Below are positions 11,722-23,319 of a stretch of DNA of 64,000 nucleotides, in pieces (position 1 is the first letter of the stretch; every line of letters begins with the position of its first letter). Source of the stretch: Apodospora peruviana. Lineage: Eukaryota; Ascomycota; Sordariomycetes; Sordariales; Lasiosphaeriaceae. Below the pieces are notes generated by a model. That model was not told where the DNA came from. It did no database searches and saw only the letters and a list, made by a program, of their open reading frames with translations. The stretch covers positions 5,828,001-5,892,000 of the forward strand of contig JAUEDM010000001.1 in NCBI GenBank assembly GCA_033439685.1, read 5' to 3'. The translations under genes were made by a program, and so were the position numbers.

Positions 11722-12774
11722 GGGATTGTGGCTTGTGGCAAGCATGGCGACATGGTTTGCTTGAGCTGTCATCCGTACATTACCCAACTGCATTTAGGTC
11801 CGTAGGATAGACATTCTGGGTACTTGCCTGCGAGCTACCGTTATGTTTCATATGGATCTAGGTATTATGTATTTCATTTTGAAAATTGGACAAAATTTGA
11901 GACGGGTTGGCATTGTTTGGGAGTAGTAGTAGTATCTGGGTTTGATAGTTCCGGACATTGCGTCTTGCTAGTTTAGCCCGTGTACATGAACTGTAATGGA
12001 GGGAGTTCCTTATTAGCCTTGACGTCTTTGGATTTGTGACTGGCGTGTCTTGTGATCCGACACTTCCGTTCAGTTTATGTTAGAATAAATATATGGTATT
12101 CATCATGCAGTGTCGGTTCTGAATATATGGGTCTTGTGCCTTGATGTTCATTCCACGTTCATTGGTCTGGTCTGAATACATTTATTTGTTCATGTCGGTT
12201 CATTCATGTTGAGCATAGTACAACGTTTTTATCATATCGTCATTGGCAGCTCAACGTGATGGTGTTTTGAGTCTTTCAACCCCGGCGACATTCACAGGTG
12301 TTGATGATCACTTTTCCCCTTTAAAGGTTCTCATATTATGAAATATTTTGTCAACTGAGTATGACCAGTTTTGAAAAATATCTTATATGACTTGTGCCTG
12401 GTCACATTGAGCTTCGACGAGGTGGCCAACCGCCAACTTGAACCGACCCCTCACCGATCTCCCAAGACAAGGAGGTGTTAAACCGTATCACCTGCTCAAC
12501 TTGGCCGCGGCGGGGTTGGCCTGCTTGTTCCTTCCCATATTTCTGGGTTGTTAGCCATCAAGGGACCTGATTTGCCGCATTGGGTTGTCTTATCTTTCCA
12601 TCTTCTTAGTCCCGCTTGTCGATCCCGTACATCTGCCTTTGACTGGACATTCCCGTCGTCATCTTGGACTCTCATCTTGCTTGAGTTCACTATCAAGACT
12701 CGGTATTTTGGCACCGTTCGTGTCAATTCGGAGATATTGTCTACTAAGCCGCGAGAAACTCGCAAGTCGTTGTG
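11722..12774. other. intergenic region between hex1 and the bleomycin hydrolase gene
   Basis: AT-rich 3' flank of hex1 with an AATAAA at 12084-12089, then about 400 bases upstream of the next gene. No gene seen. Confidence 0.5.
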
Positions 12775-14466
12775 ATGGGCGCTTATCAATCGAGGCTCCC
12801 GACGCAGGTCACACCCCTTGTGGCGACGCCCAACGAAAAGGCCGTTCGTGACCGTCTCCAGGCATTGCAGCTGGAGAAACATAATACCAGGGAGGAAGAC
12901 GACGACGCTGACTATGTCAATGTGGTGACGAATAGTGCACCTGGCTTAGTCAAGTCGCACCAGCCAGAGGCCGTTTCGGTCCCCTTGATGGAGAAATGGC
13001 AAGATACTCTGCTCGCGGACGCGAAGAACAGGCAAGTACCTTAACTCAGTCACTACCTAGGCGACTTGTTTCGGATGGGGTTTTGACAAGTTCGTTCTCA
13101 GACTTGCGCTTTCGGCTCTCAGCGCCGCCAATCCGCGGGATGTCCTCACATCGCGCGCTACCAAGATCGCCGAGCCGCAAGTGTTCAACGTCAAGATCCC
13201 ATTCGAGGGTGGTCCAATCACAAATCAGCGCAGTTCTGGCCGGTGCTGGATCTTTGCTTCCACCAACACCTTTCGTGTCGCACTGGCTCAGAAGTACAGC
13301 CTCGAGGAGTTCGAGCTCTCACAGGCATACCTCTTCTTCTGGGACAAGCTCGAGAAGAGTAACTGGTTCCTGGAGCAGATCATCTCCACAGCAGACATGC
13401 CCTTGGATTCTCGGCTGGTGCAGACTCTTGTTAACGAGCCCCTCAGCGATGGCGGACAGGTATGTTTATCGCTCGCAATGTGCACATACCCAGCTTGTCG
13501 ACTTACATGAATCTCTGTAAACAGTGGGACATGATCTACAACCTGGTCACAAAATATGGCCTCGTGCCGCAAGTGCTGTACCCAGATAGCTTCAACGCAA
13601 GCAATAGCGGTATCATCAACAACATCATTTTCACCAAGCTTCGGGAGGATGCTATGCTCCTCCGCGACATGCTCCGCTCCCCCTCCACCACCACAGAAAT
13701 GCTGTCAAGCATGAAGGGCAAGATGATGAAGGAGATCCACACCATCCTGACGCTGACACTTGGTCCACCACCGCCCGTCGACCAGGAGTTTGCCTGGTCT
13801 TTTGTCGACAAGGCCGGGAAAGCAAAGACAGTCCGTGCTACGCCAATGGCATTTGCCTCGGATATATACAGCAACAGCTTTCCCGTCACAGCGGCGTCAA
13901 TTGGAAGCATGGTATCGCTGGTTAATGATCCCCGCCACGAGCCACTGAGGCTTATGACTGTCGATCGCCTGGGCAATATCATCGGCGGGCGTGCAATCAC
14001 GTATATCAACGTGGACATGTCGACCTTGAAAGCTGCCTGCGTGGCGATGTTGCGGGCAGGTCAACCCGTCTTCTTTGGCTCGGATGTGGGCAAGTTCAGC
14101 AATAGCAGCTCTGGCATCATGGACCTAGAGCTGATTGACTACGAGCTTGGATTCAACGTGTCGCTGTTGGGCATGGACAAGGCTGCTCGTCTTCGCACAG
14201 GCGAGTCACAGATGACGCACGCTATGGTGCTGACTGCCGTGCACATCGACGAGTCGACTGGCGAGGCGGTACGGTGGCGGGTGCAGAACTCGTGGGGCAC
14301 GAGCGCCGGTACGGATGGATGGTTTGTTATGAGCGATGCCTGGATGTCTGAGTTTGTCTACCAAGCTGTCATCCATCCCAAGTTCTTGAGCAGCAAGGTG
14401 CGGGATGTGCTAAAGCAAGAGCCTATTGTGCTACCTCTGTGGGATCCGATGGGTTCCCTGGCCTGA
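12775..14466 (+). CDS. bleomycin hydrolase-like cysteine aminopeptidase (peptidase C1B), three exons
   Basis: Exons 12775-13031, 13102-13459 and 13525-14466 give 518 residues. Members of this family (yeast Lap3/Blh1/Gal6) are cytosolic hexameric papain-like aminopeptidases that inactivate bleomycin and detoxify homocysteine thiolactone. The papain triad is visible: Cys134 in NQRSSGRCWIFAS (with Gln128 for the oxyanion hole), His437 in QMTHAMVLT and Asn460 in VQNSWGT. The C-terminus, LPLWDPMGSLA, matches the family's conserved tail that lies in the active-site cleft. The first intron (13032-13101) uses a GC donor, GCAAGT, with the acceptor TTCTCAG; this is required to give KNRLALSALSAANPRD in frame. 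The second intron (13460-13524) is canonical. The N-terminal about 60 residues beyond the core may carry targeting information. The start at 12775 is the first ATG in frame. Confidence 0.94.
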
Positions 14467-17400
14467 ATGGCGAGTTGTCGGTAACATGCTGCTATCACAG
14501 CACGGTAAAGTTATTGGACATGGGGATCCGGCTGTTGATGATTGATGATTGATGGCCTTGACGTAATTTGGCTTGAGTTGCTGGGTGCCCATCTTGGACG
14601 GGAGACGCAAGATTTGACTCGTTCTCCTTTTGATAGCGGCTAGTTAAGCAGAGCAGTATACCTGATGTTCCTTTAATTATGGCCCGCGAGTAATGTTTTC
14701 TTTCTGTTATCAATGAGAAGAACGATAGTAAGCCTAAACAGTTCCCAACGGCCGGTCTCGTTTGCCCCTATTTATATGTGTTTTGTACAACGCAAAATAC
14801 ATGGTGTCCTGACAGAATGAGAAGGAATTGGCTCAGTCAGACCGGGAGTGAGGCATTGCCGGATGTTGCTTTCCGTTTGACACAACATGACCATGGCCAT
14901 CGGATGCCTACCTATCTGGAGACACGATGCTAGTTTGGTGAGAAGAGACCTAGCGTGGTTCGATCTCCTGCTTGCTTTCATGCACAGCACGCGATAAGAC
15001 TGGCCACAAGAGAACGAGCGAGGCTGGGGGCTTGCAAGTCCTCTAGCTAGCAAGTTATCTTTGGTAACTAAGGTATCAAGTAGCACAACCTTCAAAGTGA
15101 GTTTGTGATTCCACCGTTCGCCTCATTTTTTCTCAGCTACGGACGGCGATAACATACGATATTCTGAAGCCGGCAACAAAGCGAAGGCTGCTGGCTGGGT
15201 TTCTCGGGCAGGCAGGCAAATACTCGGAAATTTGTCGAGGCTATAGATACCATAGGTACCTTAGGTGGTTATCGTCCGCACACAATCTATCAGGATGAGG
15301 AGAATACCTAAGGTAGATCAGGTAGGTACTTAGGTACTACCCGTAGCCTTGTCTCTATCAATCGATCACGACTGTCGTCGGGCAACATGCCAAGAGGTTT
15401 CTTGGCTGCAGATCCACTGCACTCATTAACGGAAGGGGTTTGAACACGTGCCGAACGAACGAACATGGACGAGGGGAGAGTTCACAGGCAGAAAATGCAG
15501 AAATGAATTTCCTGCTTGAAGATGTGGCCGAAGTTGCGTAGCTCATTCGGCAAGCAAGCCGTCCAGCTGGATATGGGGGAAAGGAGAATGGTGGGGGTGG
15601 GGGGGTCAGGGAAGGGAGAGAAGAAGGCGATGATGATGGGTCATTATCGTCCGGTTTGGCTGATGGTTCATTAGGCTCTTCAGTTTTCGCATCGTCGCTG
15701 CCCAATCTCTCTCTCCAAAATAGCAGCAAAACGCCTACCTGGATATCTACCAGTAATGATTGGTAAAATTATATTTGGTTTTCTGATTTAGGAAAATTTC
15801 AAATATCCAGACCCAAACCAGCAAAAGAAAATGAGGAGGAAATCAGTCAACAATCCTCACCAAAGAAGAGAAAATAAAGTTCCGATATCCATGCCCAGCT
15901 AAGGTACTGCAGTGGCCTATATGGTCAGGGTCTTTGTTGAACAGGAAACCAGGAAAACCAAGTTTGGTGATTGATGGTAAATCTTTGTTCCACCATGTCC
16001 CAGTGTTTGACGGGGCGGGCGAGGGCAAGGTCGTCTCGTCATTCAAGATGTGCTGTGGATCAGGTTCACTGTAATGTACGTATACTCTCCTACCGCATCG
16101 GTACACGAGTCGGACCTAGGTCCCTACAATATCACGAGGGAGGTTGTTGGTGATGGTGGTTTTGGGGCGGACGTCATCTTTCTTCTATCAAGGCAGGCTT
16201 TTCCCTGTAACATTTACCCCCCCTGTACGAAGCTAAGTGGCCACATGGTAACAGGGTCCGATCTCTGGTCTCTCCATCGTGACCCAGCCTGACTTCCATG
16301 ACACCATCCGGCTCTCGTAGCAGGTATTTACTTTCCGTAGGAAAATGAAGCCTCAGCTTTCGGTGGCGAAATTCACTGCAGGTCATGTTGGCTATTAAAA
16401 GAAGACCGCTTTTTTTTTCGCTCGGAACCGAAAAAGGGCCAGATGCCGGACTGCAAGCCCATGCAGGTAGCCGTTAAACTAGCCTCCCTTGTTGCAGCCG
16501 AATGGAAGTCAACACGGATGTCGTAGCTCCCTGGAATCATGGAAAATGTCCCCGCTCGAGGTCGATCAACCCGTGTGCCTATCTGCAAGGAAACATTACC
16601 TCGCAGTTTCAGGGTCTTTTTGCTCCTTTGAGGGTCTTCCCAAAATGGGCGGGGATCATCCCGTCAACGGTTACGGTCTAACGGTCAAGGTGTTCGGTCG
16701 ACGGCGGAAGGGAGAGAGGCAATTGGGTTGCCTTACGAAAAGCATCAGGCAGACATGCCCTGAAATGGATTCGAAGGACGGGAACATTCCACTGCGACTA
16801 ATGATCGTTCTCCGTGGCGTCGGGGTTTGAAGCGATGAGCGACGAGCACTACGCATAGTCCAAATACGCTCGTACGTCCCCGTGAAAATACGATTAACAC
16901 CTATCGGTAGTTGCGGACTCGAATGTGAAGTGTCGATGACGAACCAGCTTTGATTGCAAGCAGAATCCTGCTCTACGGCCTCCCTCGTGTCCTCGACCGT
17001 CCCTCGACCTGCCTTGCCCGGCCATCCATCCTGCGGCCTGGCGGCACCCGGAGCCCTGGAGGAACCAAGTGGTGAATCACTCTTTTCGCTCACCGTCTTC
17101 CCAAAACTGAACCGCCCAATCGTGGGGTGGAAGACGGGCTTTGCTTCCATCGGCATCTGTGCAAGTCCAAGGCTAGCCAAGCTGATCACATTGCATCCGG
17201 GAAAGCAGGTTGCCGAGTTACAACTTGCAGCAGAACCCCCCTGGAAGCTCTGCAGCCAACCTAAAATCCTACAGGTCCATCTCAGTCGTTTTGGCTGCAT
17301 ATACCGCAGCGGTCCAGTCTGCACGGATTGGTAACTGCCCGGCTACTGCATATTACGGATTACGCTATGCCCTACCTCTGAAGAACGAACCCCGCCATCC

Positions 17401-17721
17401 TCGACTTTACCTAACCCCACCTTCCTTGCCCTTGCTTGCCCTTCGCAGCTTACCTGGGTCCTTCACCCTGCGAAAAAGACCGACAGGCCCGGGACACCAG
17501 AGAGAGCCAAGAGGAGAGCCTTCTTAATCGCAAACCTTCTTCCCCTCCTCCCACCGGGAGCCTCACGCGGACATTCATCTCCTCGACTCATCTACCGTCA
17601 GCCCGTCAGATCAAGTCAAATGCAGTTGACTCGAGACGAGACTCCCATCTATCCCTTGAACCACCCACCCCCGCCATCATCCTCCGCACGAGAGCGATAC
17701 GCGCAAGCCGTCTTGCCCACC
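14467..17721. other. intergenic region, about 3.2 kb
   Basis: No gene seen. Open frames are short and present on both strands. A cluster of CCTAGGTA-like motifs occurs at about 15250-15345. The last few hundred bases (about 17380-17720) are C-rich and pyrimidine-rich, as expected of a leader. An ATG at 17620 is in frame with the next gene and could extend it by 34 residues, but its context is weaker than that at 17722. Confidence 0.45.
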
Positions 17722-20700
17722 ATGGCCGACCCAGGCAGATATAGATACCCCTCCGAGGAGCAGAATCGGTCCGAGAGGCGATCGCCTCCCCTCTACAACC
17801 TGGCGCGAGCCTCGTTGCCCGTCACCACTTCTGCCGGCGGTTATGGCTCGCTCTATGGCGGGGACATCCACGTCGTGCCCACATCCCACCATGAAACATT
17901 GGCCTCAAGGCCGGCTGCCGACTACGATTACGACTACAGGTCGAGTGCCGTTCCCGTCAGCACCACTACGTACGCAGTTAGGAAAGACCCGATCGCCAGA
18001 AGCACGAGCGTGAAGGAGAGCGGTAGTCGCAGCCACAGGTCGGCCACGATTGACTCGGCGTCCAAGCGCCCCATCATCATCACCACCAAGCACGCCGGAG
18101 GTGCACAGTCCCCGCCCGCCAGAGCTGGAAGTCCGTCGCGTGACCCGTACCGATCGAGCGACGAAGGCCAGTACTACGCTCAGCCGGCTTCTTCCATCAA
18201 CCGGACCCGAAGTTCAGCACGCGCACCTTTCAGTGCCGCCATGGATAATGACGAATATCGCCGTCTAAGGGAGAGGACTGAGCTGCCCGGACCTCGAGCA
18301 GCAGCCGATCCATACCGGCCGCCGCGCCCAAGCGTCGTCTACTCCAACACTCACAAGCCTCACCGCGGCGATACCATGGAGTACGACGATGACGGATACG
18401 AGTATACGAAGCCAAGCGATTTGGCACGATATGACCTCGACCATGACCGCCATGACCGGCCGTCTTACAGAAATCGTCGGGATAGTTATGATCGCTACTA
18501 TCAGCGCCCGACCGTCAGCCTGACAACGGAGATTGATCGTCCATATGAGTCCAACGATCGTCGCCAACGCGGCCCACCACCAACAACCTGGGGTCTAGAC
18601 AAGGTAAACCGGACACCTGCTGCTGGTTTGTACGACGGTGCCGGTTCCCGTATGCCGGTACCTCCAGCTGTGCCACTGCCTCCCGAGGCGCGGCGGTCTG
18701 CCCTCCTAGACATCCCAGGGAATGTACCGGTTGATCGCCGAACCACCTCGCGTCCTCGTCCGGTGTCTCTCATTGAAGACTCACCAAGCCGACCCTTGCA
18801 CCACGACGATTATTATCGTAGCCGAGAGGAGGATCTAGTCAACCGACAGCTCCACGAGCAGGCCCATGATTACATCAAAGACGACAAGGTGACCTCACGC
18901 GGATTTGGCATTCGCATCGAGCCTGAGAAGGTCATCGAACGTCGGAGGCTTCCCGAGCCGGCATATCGTGACGACCGTCGCGTCGAGCGCCGTGATGACT
19001 ATCGTGATGACTATCGTGATGACTATCGTGATGACCGTCGTGATGACCGCCGTGATGACCGTCGTGATGATCGTCATGATGGACGGGAGAGAGAGTATGA
19101 CGAACTTGAGCCAAGGAGGTCGGATGACGATCCGGATTATAACAAGAGGAGAGACCCCGAAGATCATAACCGCAAGAGCCGCCGCGATCACGATGTCAAG
19201 ACGGATGATGATTTTGTGCGTGATCGGAAGGATAAGCTCAAGGAGCGTTCTCCTCACGATGACGACGAGCGTAACAGGAAGGACAAGCTCCGTGACAAAG
19301 TTGCTGCTGGCCTTGGCGTTGCTGCAGCGTCGATCGGCCTTGGGACTGTTGCCCTCAGGGATAGAGACGACAAAGAAAAGGATGAGAAAGACAAGAATCC
19401 AGAGATTGAACGACACAGGTCTGATGAGGCTGACACCCGACCCAAACAAACCCGAAAGGAACCCCACCTCAGTGATGAGGATTTTGAAATCATTGACCTA
19501 CCCAAGGACCCCAAGGATCGTGAGCCGCATCCAAAAGACGCTCCCGTCGAGCCAGACACCGATGCGCGACATCACCATAGAGACGGGGCCGAGGCAAAGC
19601 ACGGCGATGAGTCTGCCGCCGCACGGCCTCGGGATCACTCCTCCTCTACCGATGACGGGAAAGCCGAGGAGAAGTCGGAGGGGAGGACTCTAGGACGTCG
19701 TCGAAAACGTGCGCCGTCTGCTTTCAACCCCAACGACCCTGCCGCTTTAGCAGAAATCAAGGCAAAGCTGGCGGCGACGGAAGCAGAAGCAAAACCAGCA
19801 GAAAGGCCAAGAGAAATCCCTGTCGTCAAAGAGCCTTCTCCGGAGCGCGGACGGACCGACTCCCCTCCTGGAAAACTCGATACCGAGGCTGACTCTGACT
19901 ATGGCGTCATGGTTCTCAGGGAACGAGACGATTCGCGAGGTCGCGAGCTAATGCCGCCACTACGAGAAGAGAAGCAAGTTCGCGTCGTCTCCCCTCCAAG
20001 AGAAAAGGACGAGAAGAAGCCCATCAAAGGTATCCTTAAACAGCCGAAACCGCAATTCCCCGAAGAACCAAACCCAATACGCGAAGGAGTTGCGCCGCAC
20101 AAAGACGACAAGACCAAGGCAAACGTACCTCCAGGTGCTCGGTGGACAAAGATCAACCGCAAGATGGTCAATCCCGAGGCCTTAACTATCGGAAAGGAAC
20201 GCTTCGAGGTCCGTGACGACTTCGTCATCGTGCTCCGCGTCTTGAGCAAGGAGGAGATTCAGGCTTATGCCGATGCGACAGTCCAGTTGAGAGGTGGGTT
20301 GCTGTCTCTTTTGACTTTTGTTATCGTCAAATCATCAAGGTGGTAGGACATGCTGACAATTCACAAACAGAACGGAGGCGGAAAGAATACGAGCGTGAAC
20401 AACAAGATTATGCCGAGCCCGAGTATGAGGAGGATGAGAAAGAAAAGGAGTCTTCGAGGAGGAGACACCGGCAACACCACAGGCGTGATAGAGATGATGA
20501 CTATGATGACGACGGGCGAAAGGAGCGTGAGCCAGTGGATGACGCCAAGGTTGAGTATGGACAGGATGAGGAAGAAGAGCCGAGGAGGAGGCATCGCCAC
20601 CACAGGCGCGATAGAGACGTTGAACCCGATGAGGAGCAACGGAGGGATCGTGATCGTGACCGCGATAGGGAGCGTGAGCGTGAGCGCGGTAGTGATAGGC

Positions 20701-20864
20701 ACTCGACGCGTTACAGGCATGTTGAGGACGCCGACGAGTATGAGGCCAGACCGAGGGAATATCATGGCAGCAGCGGTGGCCACCATAGGTCACATCGGGA
20801 AAGAGAGAGCCACAGCCATAGGGATCGTGTGCGGGGGAGGGATGGAACTGTTTATCTTGAGTGA
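17722..20864 (+). CDS. highly charged protein with DUF8035-like C-terminal block, two exons
   Basis: Exons 17722-20293 and 20371-20864 (77-bp intron) give 1021 residues. The start at 17722 (CACCATGG context, MADPGRYRYPSEEQ) is preferred over an in-frame ATG at 17620. The protein is low-complexity: Arg/Asp/Tyr-rich throughout, a tandem Asp-Asp-Tyr/Arg-Arg repeat at about 424-450, an Ala/Gly-rich hydrophobic patch (KVAAGLGVAAASIGLGTVAL) near 530, and a Lys/Glu-rich part. Near the end of exon 1 is a conserved-looking block, ARWTKINRKMVNPEAL followed by FEVRDDFVIVLRVL, of the type annotated as DUF8035 in filamentous fungi (from memory). The tail is again Arg/Asp/His-rich. No catalytic motif is visible, and function is unknown; a disordered scaffold or nucleic acid-binding role is only a guess. 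AATAAA follows about 100 bases after the stop. Confidence 0.9.
18991..19081 (+). repeat. 12-bp coding tandem repeat (RDDY/RDDR)
   Basis: Seven to eight consecutive 12-bp units of the form CGTGATGACYRY, encoding Arg-Asp-Asp-Tyr and then Arg-Asp-Asp-Arg, inside the DUF8035-type gene. The frame is kept, and the units change from TAT- to CGT-ending across the array. Confidence 0.85.
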
Positions 20865-21985
20865 TTTCTGGCGAGTTTATGATGATGTGGACTAATGGGA
20901 ATGATGGTACGATGTTTTCTGTTTGGGGTATTATTGGTTTGTGTGAGATATATACAACAACGGAATAAAGGTCTTTCTTTTTGGCCCGGATGTTGATCTT
21001 CCCCTGATGTTGAACACATGATTTGGATCCGCTGTCTGCTCTTCTCCTTTTCGTTGGCAACCTCCCTTGCTCCGGTCTCTTCTTGAATCGAAACATGTGG
21101 CAGGAACTTCACTGCTCTCCTCGTTCTCCCTCACCAATATATTTAGGGTCCAAGATCTAAGGGTGTTGATTGTGAAGAGGCAGGATCGATTGGACGAACG
21201 GTTTCCTTTTTGTCAGATGCTGCTGCGGTTTTGGGTTTGAATACGAGTCTTTCAGTAATTACCACCTGCCTTTATCCCGAGCAGTGAATGGGGGCGTGTG
21301 CTTGCTGCCAATTCACACGCTGTCCGTTCCTTTTTGTTCTTGTTCTTGTGCGGTTTTGCTTGCTTTGGTCAGGTCTATGTATCGGAACATCTGGCCGAAT
21401 CGTTGCTCTCTCTCATTGTTCTTCCTTTGCCCAGAGTTTGGAGTCGGTATCTGGCGGGGATGATGATCGCAGGAGGCAGGTAGGACCCGACGGGATGGTG
21501 TTCGTCTTGTTGCATACCGCTGCTTCCTTTGCTGGATCGACAACCTTTACCGCTGTGGAAAGAGCGAGGGTCTCTTCCTGCCAAATCCATGGCTGCCCCG
21601 TCCGTCTTTCCATTCTGTTCTTCCTGTTGTGTGTGTTTTGGGGAAGGAAAGTGCCATTCCATGCCACAGGTAGCCACCGCGAGTATTTCTGCGTTCGATC
21701 TCTTTCATGGTCTTTCGATTTTCCCTCTTCTTCTTCCGTCCACACCACCAAACACACACACACCACGACTCCCATCCATGCCATCATCCTCAGACTTTTT
21801 GGCTTATATTATTTCAACGCCTTTGTGCATTGTGTGTTTGTCTGTCTATCCAAACCATTTTGTTAACCAGACCTCTCTCTCCCTCTCTGTCGATCTTGAT
21901 CATTCTCTTCTTCCGCCGCCGGGTCTGTCTTTCACCATCTCAGTCACCACCAGCAGACGGCAACCATCATACGACAGAGGCAACG
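20865..21985. other. intergenic region and leader upstream of the Kex2-repeat gene
   Basis: The left part carries the AATAAA of the previous gene at 20963. The right part, from about 21600, is CT-rich with a CACACACA stretch near 21750-21770, consistent with a promoter and leader for the gene starting at 21986. The frame of that gene is open upstream to about 21707, but no signal peptide would result from an earlier start. No other gene seen. Confidence 0.45.
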
Positions 21986-23002
21986 ATGGCGCCACTCCTG
22001 CCTTTGCTTGCAACCGTGACGGCGCTCGTTTCCGCTGTCAACTCTGCTCCAACACATCGCCAGCATCGAGATTCTGGGCTCATTTCCTCGGTCCCAACCC
22101 AGCACGTTCTTCATATGGGCCTTGATCGGTCTTCTGCTCCTTCCTATCGGTCTGATGGCCTCCGTCTTGCTAAGCGAGATGATGACGACGACGGTGATGA
22201 CGATGACGAAGACAGCGACGACGATGACAGCGATGTCGATGACAATGTACCCGCCGTCGTCGTCGACGTTCTTCAGAGAGGTCTTGACCGCCCGTCTGCT
22301 CCTCCCTATCCGTCTCACCACTTCGAAGGCATTGACGAATTGCGGCTTGCTAAGCGAGACGATGACGACGGTGATGATGACGAAGACGGCCACGACGATG
22401 ACAGTGATGACAATGACGATGACGATGTACCCGCTGTCGTCGTCGACGTTCTACAGAGAGGACTTGACCGGTCGTCTGCTCCTCCCCATCCGCCTTACGA
22501 CTTTGGGAATATTGACGACTTGCGGCTCGCTAAGCGAGACGGTGACGATGATGAGGGCGACGATGACGACGATGACGACGATCGTGACGATGATGAAGGC
22601 GATCGTGGCGATGATGAAGGCGATCGTGACGATGATGTACCTGTCGTTATTCTCGTCGAGCGGGATGGCCCTGTTGTCACGGTTGCTGCTAAATCGCCAC
22701 CACGACAGAACGTTAAGAATGCAACGCAAGCCCTGAAGCAGAAGCAGGCGCAAGAGCTGGAAGCAATGAAGAAGCAACATTCTGCTCGCATTGAGGAGTT
22801 GCGGCGAAAGCAACAGGCTGCGATGTCGGATACTCTGCCGAACGATGTGAGAAAGAGCCTCAAGGCCAAACAGAAGGCCGAGATGCTGCTCTTGACGAAC
22901 GACTTTGCGCTTGAAGAGGCGATGCTGTTGAAATCGCATTACGAGCAGCTCATGGATCTTGTGGTGACCTATAAAGACAAGAACAACAGCCGGGGAATCT
23001 GA
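21986..23002 (+). CDS. secreted acidic repeat protein with Kex2 sites; candidate peptide precursor
   Basis: A single exon of 338 residues. Residues 1-20 form a signal peptide (MAPLLPLLATVTALVSAVNS, cleavage near NSA-P). Three LRLAKR motifs put Lys-Arg pairs at 63-64, 123-124 and 183-184, exactly 60 residues apart; each is followed by a run of Asp/Gly/Glu. Between acidic runs is a conserved block, VPAVVVDVLQRGLDR then SAPPYP-like residues, up to the next LRLAKR. Kex2-type processing would release acidic peptides of about 60 residues. From about 240 the protein becomes a basic, Gln/Lys/Glu-rich predicted coiled coil (ALKQKQAQELEAMKKQHSAR). The architecture resembles fungal Kex2-processed repeat proteins, which include precursors of ribosomal cyclic peptides, but no UstYa-type oxidase or tyrosinase gene is nearby. 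It is not an alpha-pheromone precursor: no Trp/Cys repeat core. Start context is AACGATGG. Confidence 0.82.
   Translation: MAPLLPLLATVTALVSAVNSAPTHRQHRDSGLISSVPTQHVLHMGLDRSSAPSYRSDGLRLAKRDDDDDGDDDDEDSDDDDSDVDDNVPAVVVDVLQRGLDRPSAPPYPSHHFEGIDELRLAKRDDDDGDDDEDGHDDDSDDNDDDDVPAVVVDVLQRGLDRSSAPPHPPYDFGNIDDLRLAKRDGDDDEGDDDDDDDDRDDDEGDRGDDEGDRDDDVPVVILVERDGPVVTVAAKSPPRQNVKNATQALKQKQAQELEAMKKQHSARIEELRRKQQAAMSDTLPNDVRKSLKAKQKAEMLLLTNDFALEEAMLLKSHYEQLMDLVVTYKDKNNSRGI
22178..22537 (+). repeat. two 180-bp in-frame repeats, each ending in LAKR
   Basis: Residues 65-124 and 125-184 of the acidic secreted protein are two copies of a 60-residue unit: Asp-rich run, VPAVVVDVLQRGLDR, SAPP segment, LRLAKR. A shorter upstream copy (residues about 41-64, VLHMGLDRSSAPSYR..LRLAKR) lacks the Asp run, and a third Asp run follows without another LAKR. 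Confidence 0.85.
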
Positions 23003-23319
23003 CGATTTTTCTGTATGAGGATCTGGGGATCACGGACGGACGAGCTGCCGCACAGTAGCTGGCACGATCACGGACATTTAGATATTTGGACTTGGTATGA
23101 TGGAACTCCGACCATTCCCAAGGACACCATTCTCTCCGATTACCTGCAGGCATGGAATAAGAGGCGAGTGTTCTTTTTTTCATTTTTCTTTTCATCCTGT
23201 GGACTCCGAACCCTCAAGTCTCCTATTTTGGCTCCTTTGGTCTTTATTCGCGTTCAGAGTAGCTTTAATAGGTAGTCTTAATGCAATTCAGTGTTCCCCG
23301 ATCCATTCATCTAGTAATA
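23003..23319. other. 3' flank of the Kex2-repeat gene
   Basis: 317 bases between the stop codon and the inverted-repeat element. No gene or clear signal seen. Confidence 0.4.

Noticed and set aside
17620..17721. Upstream start for the DUF8035-type gene at 17620
   Set aside because: The context is weaker than CACCATGG at 17722 and the added residues are Pro/Ser-rich with no conserved look; it is not excluded, only less likely.
21986..23002. Alpha-type pheromone precursor
   Set aside because: The repeats lack the Trp/Cys-containing core typical of Sordariomycete alpha pheromones, and the spacers are far more acidic and longer.
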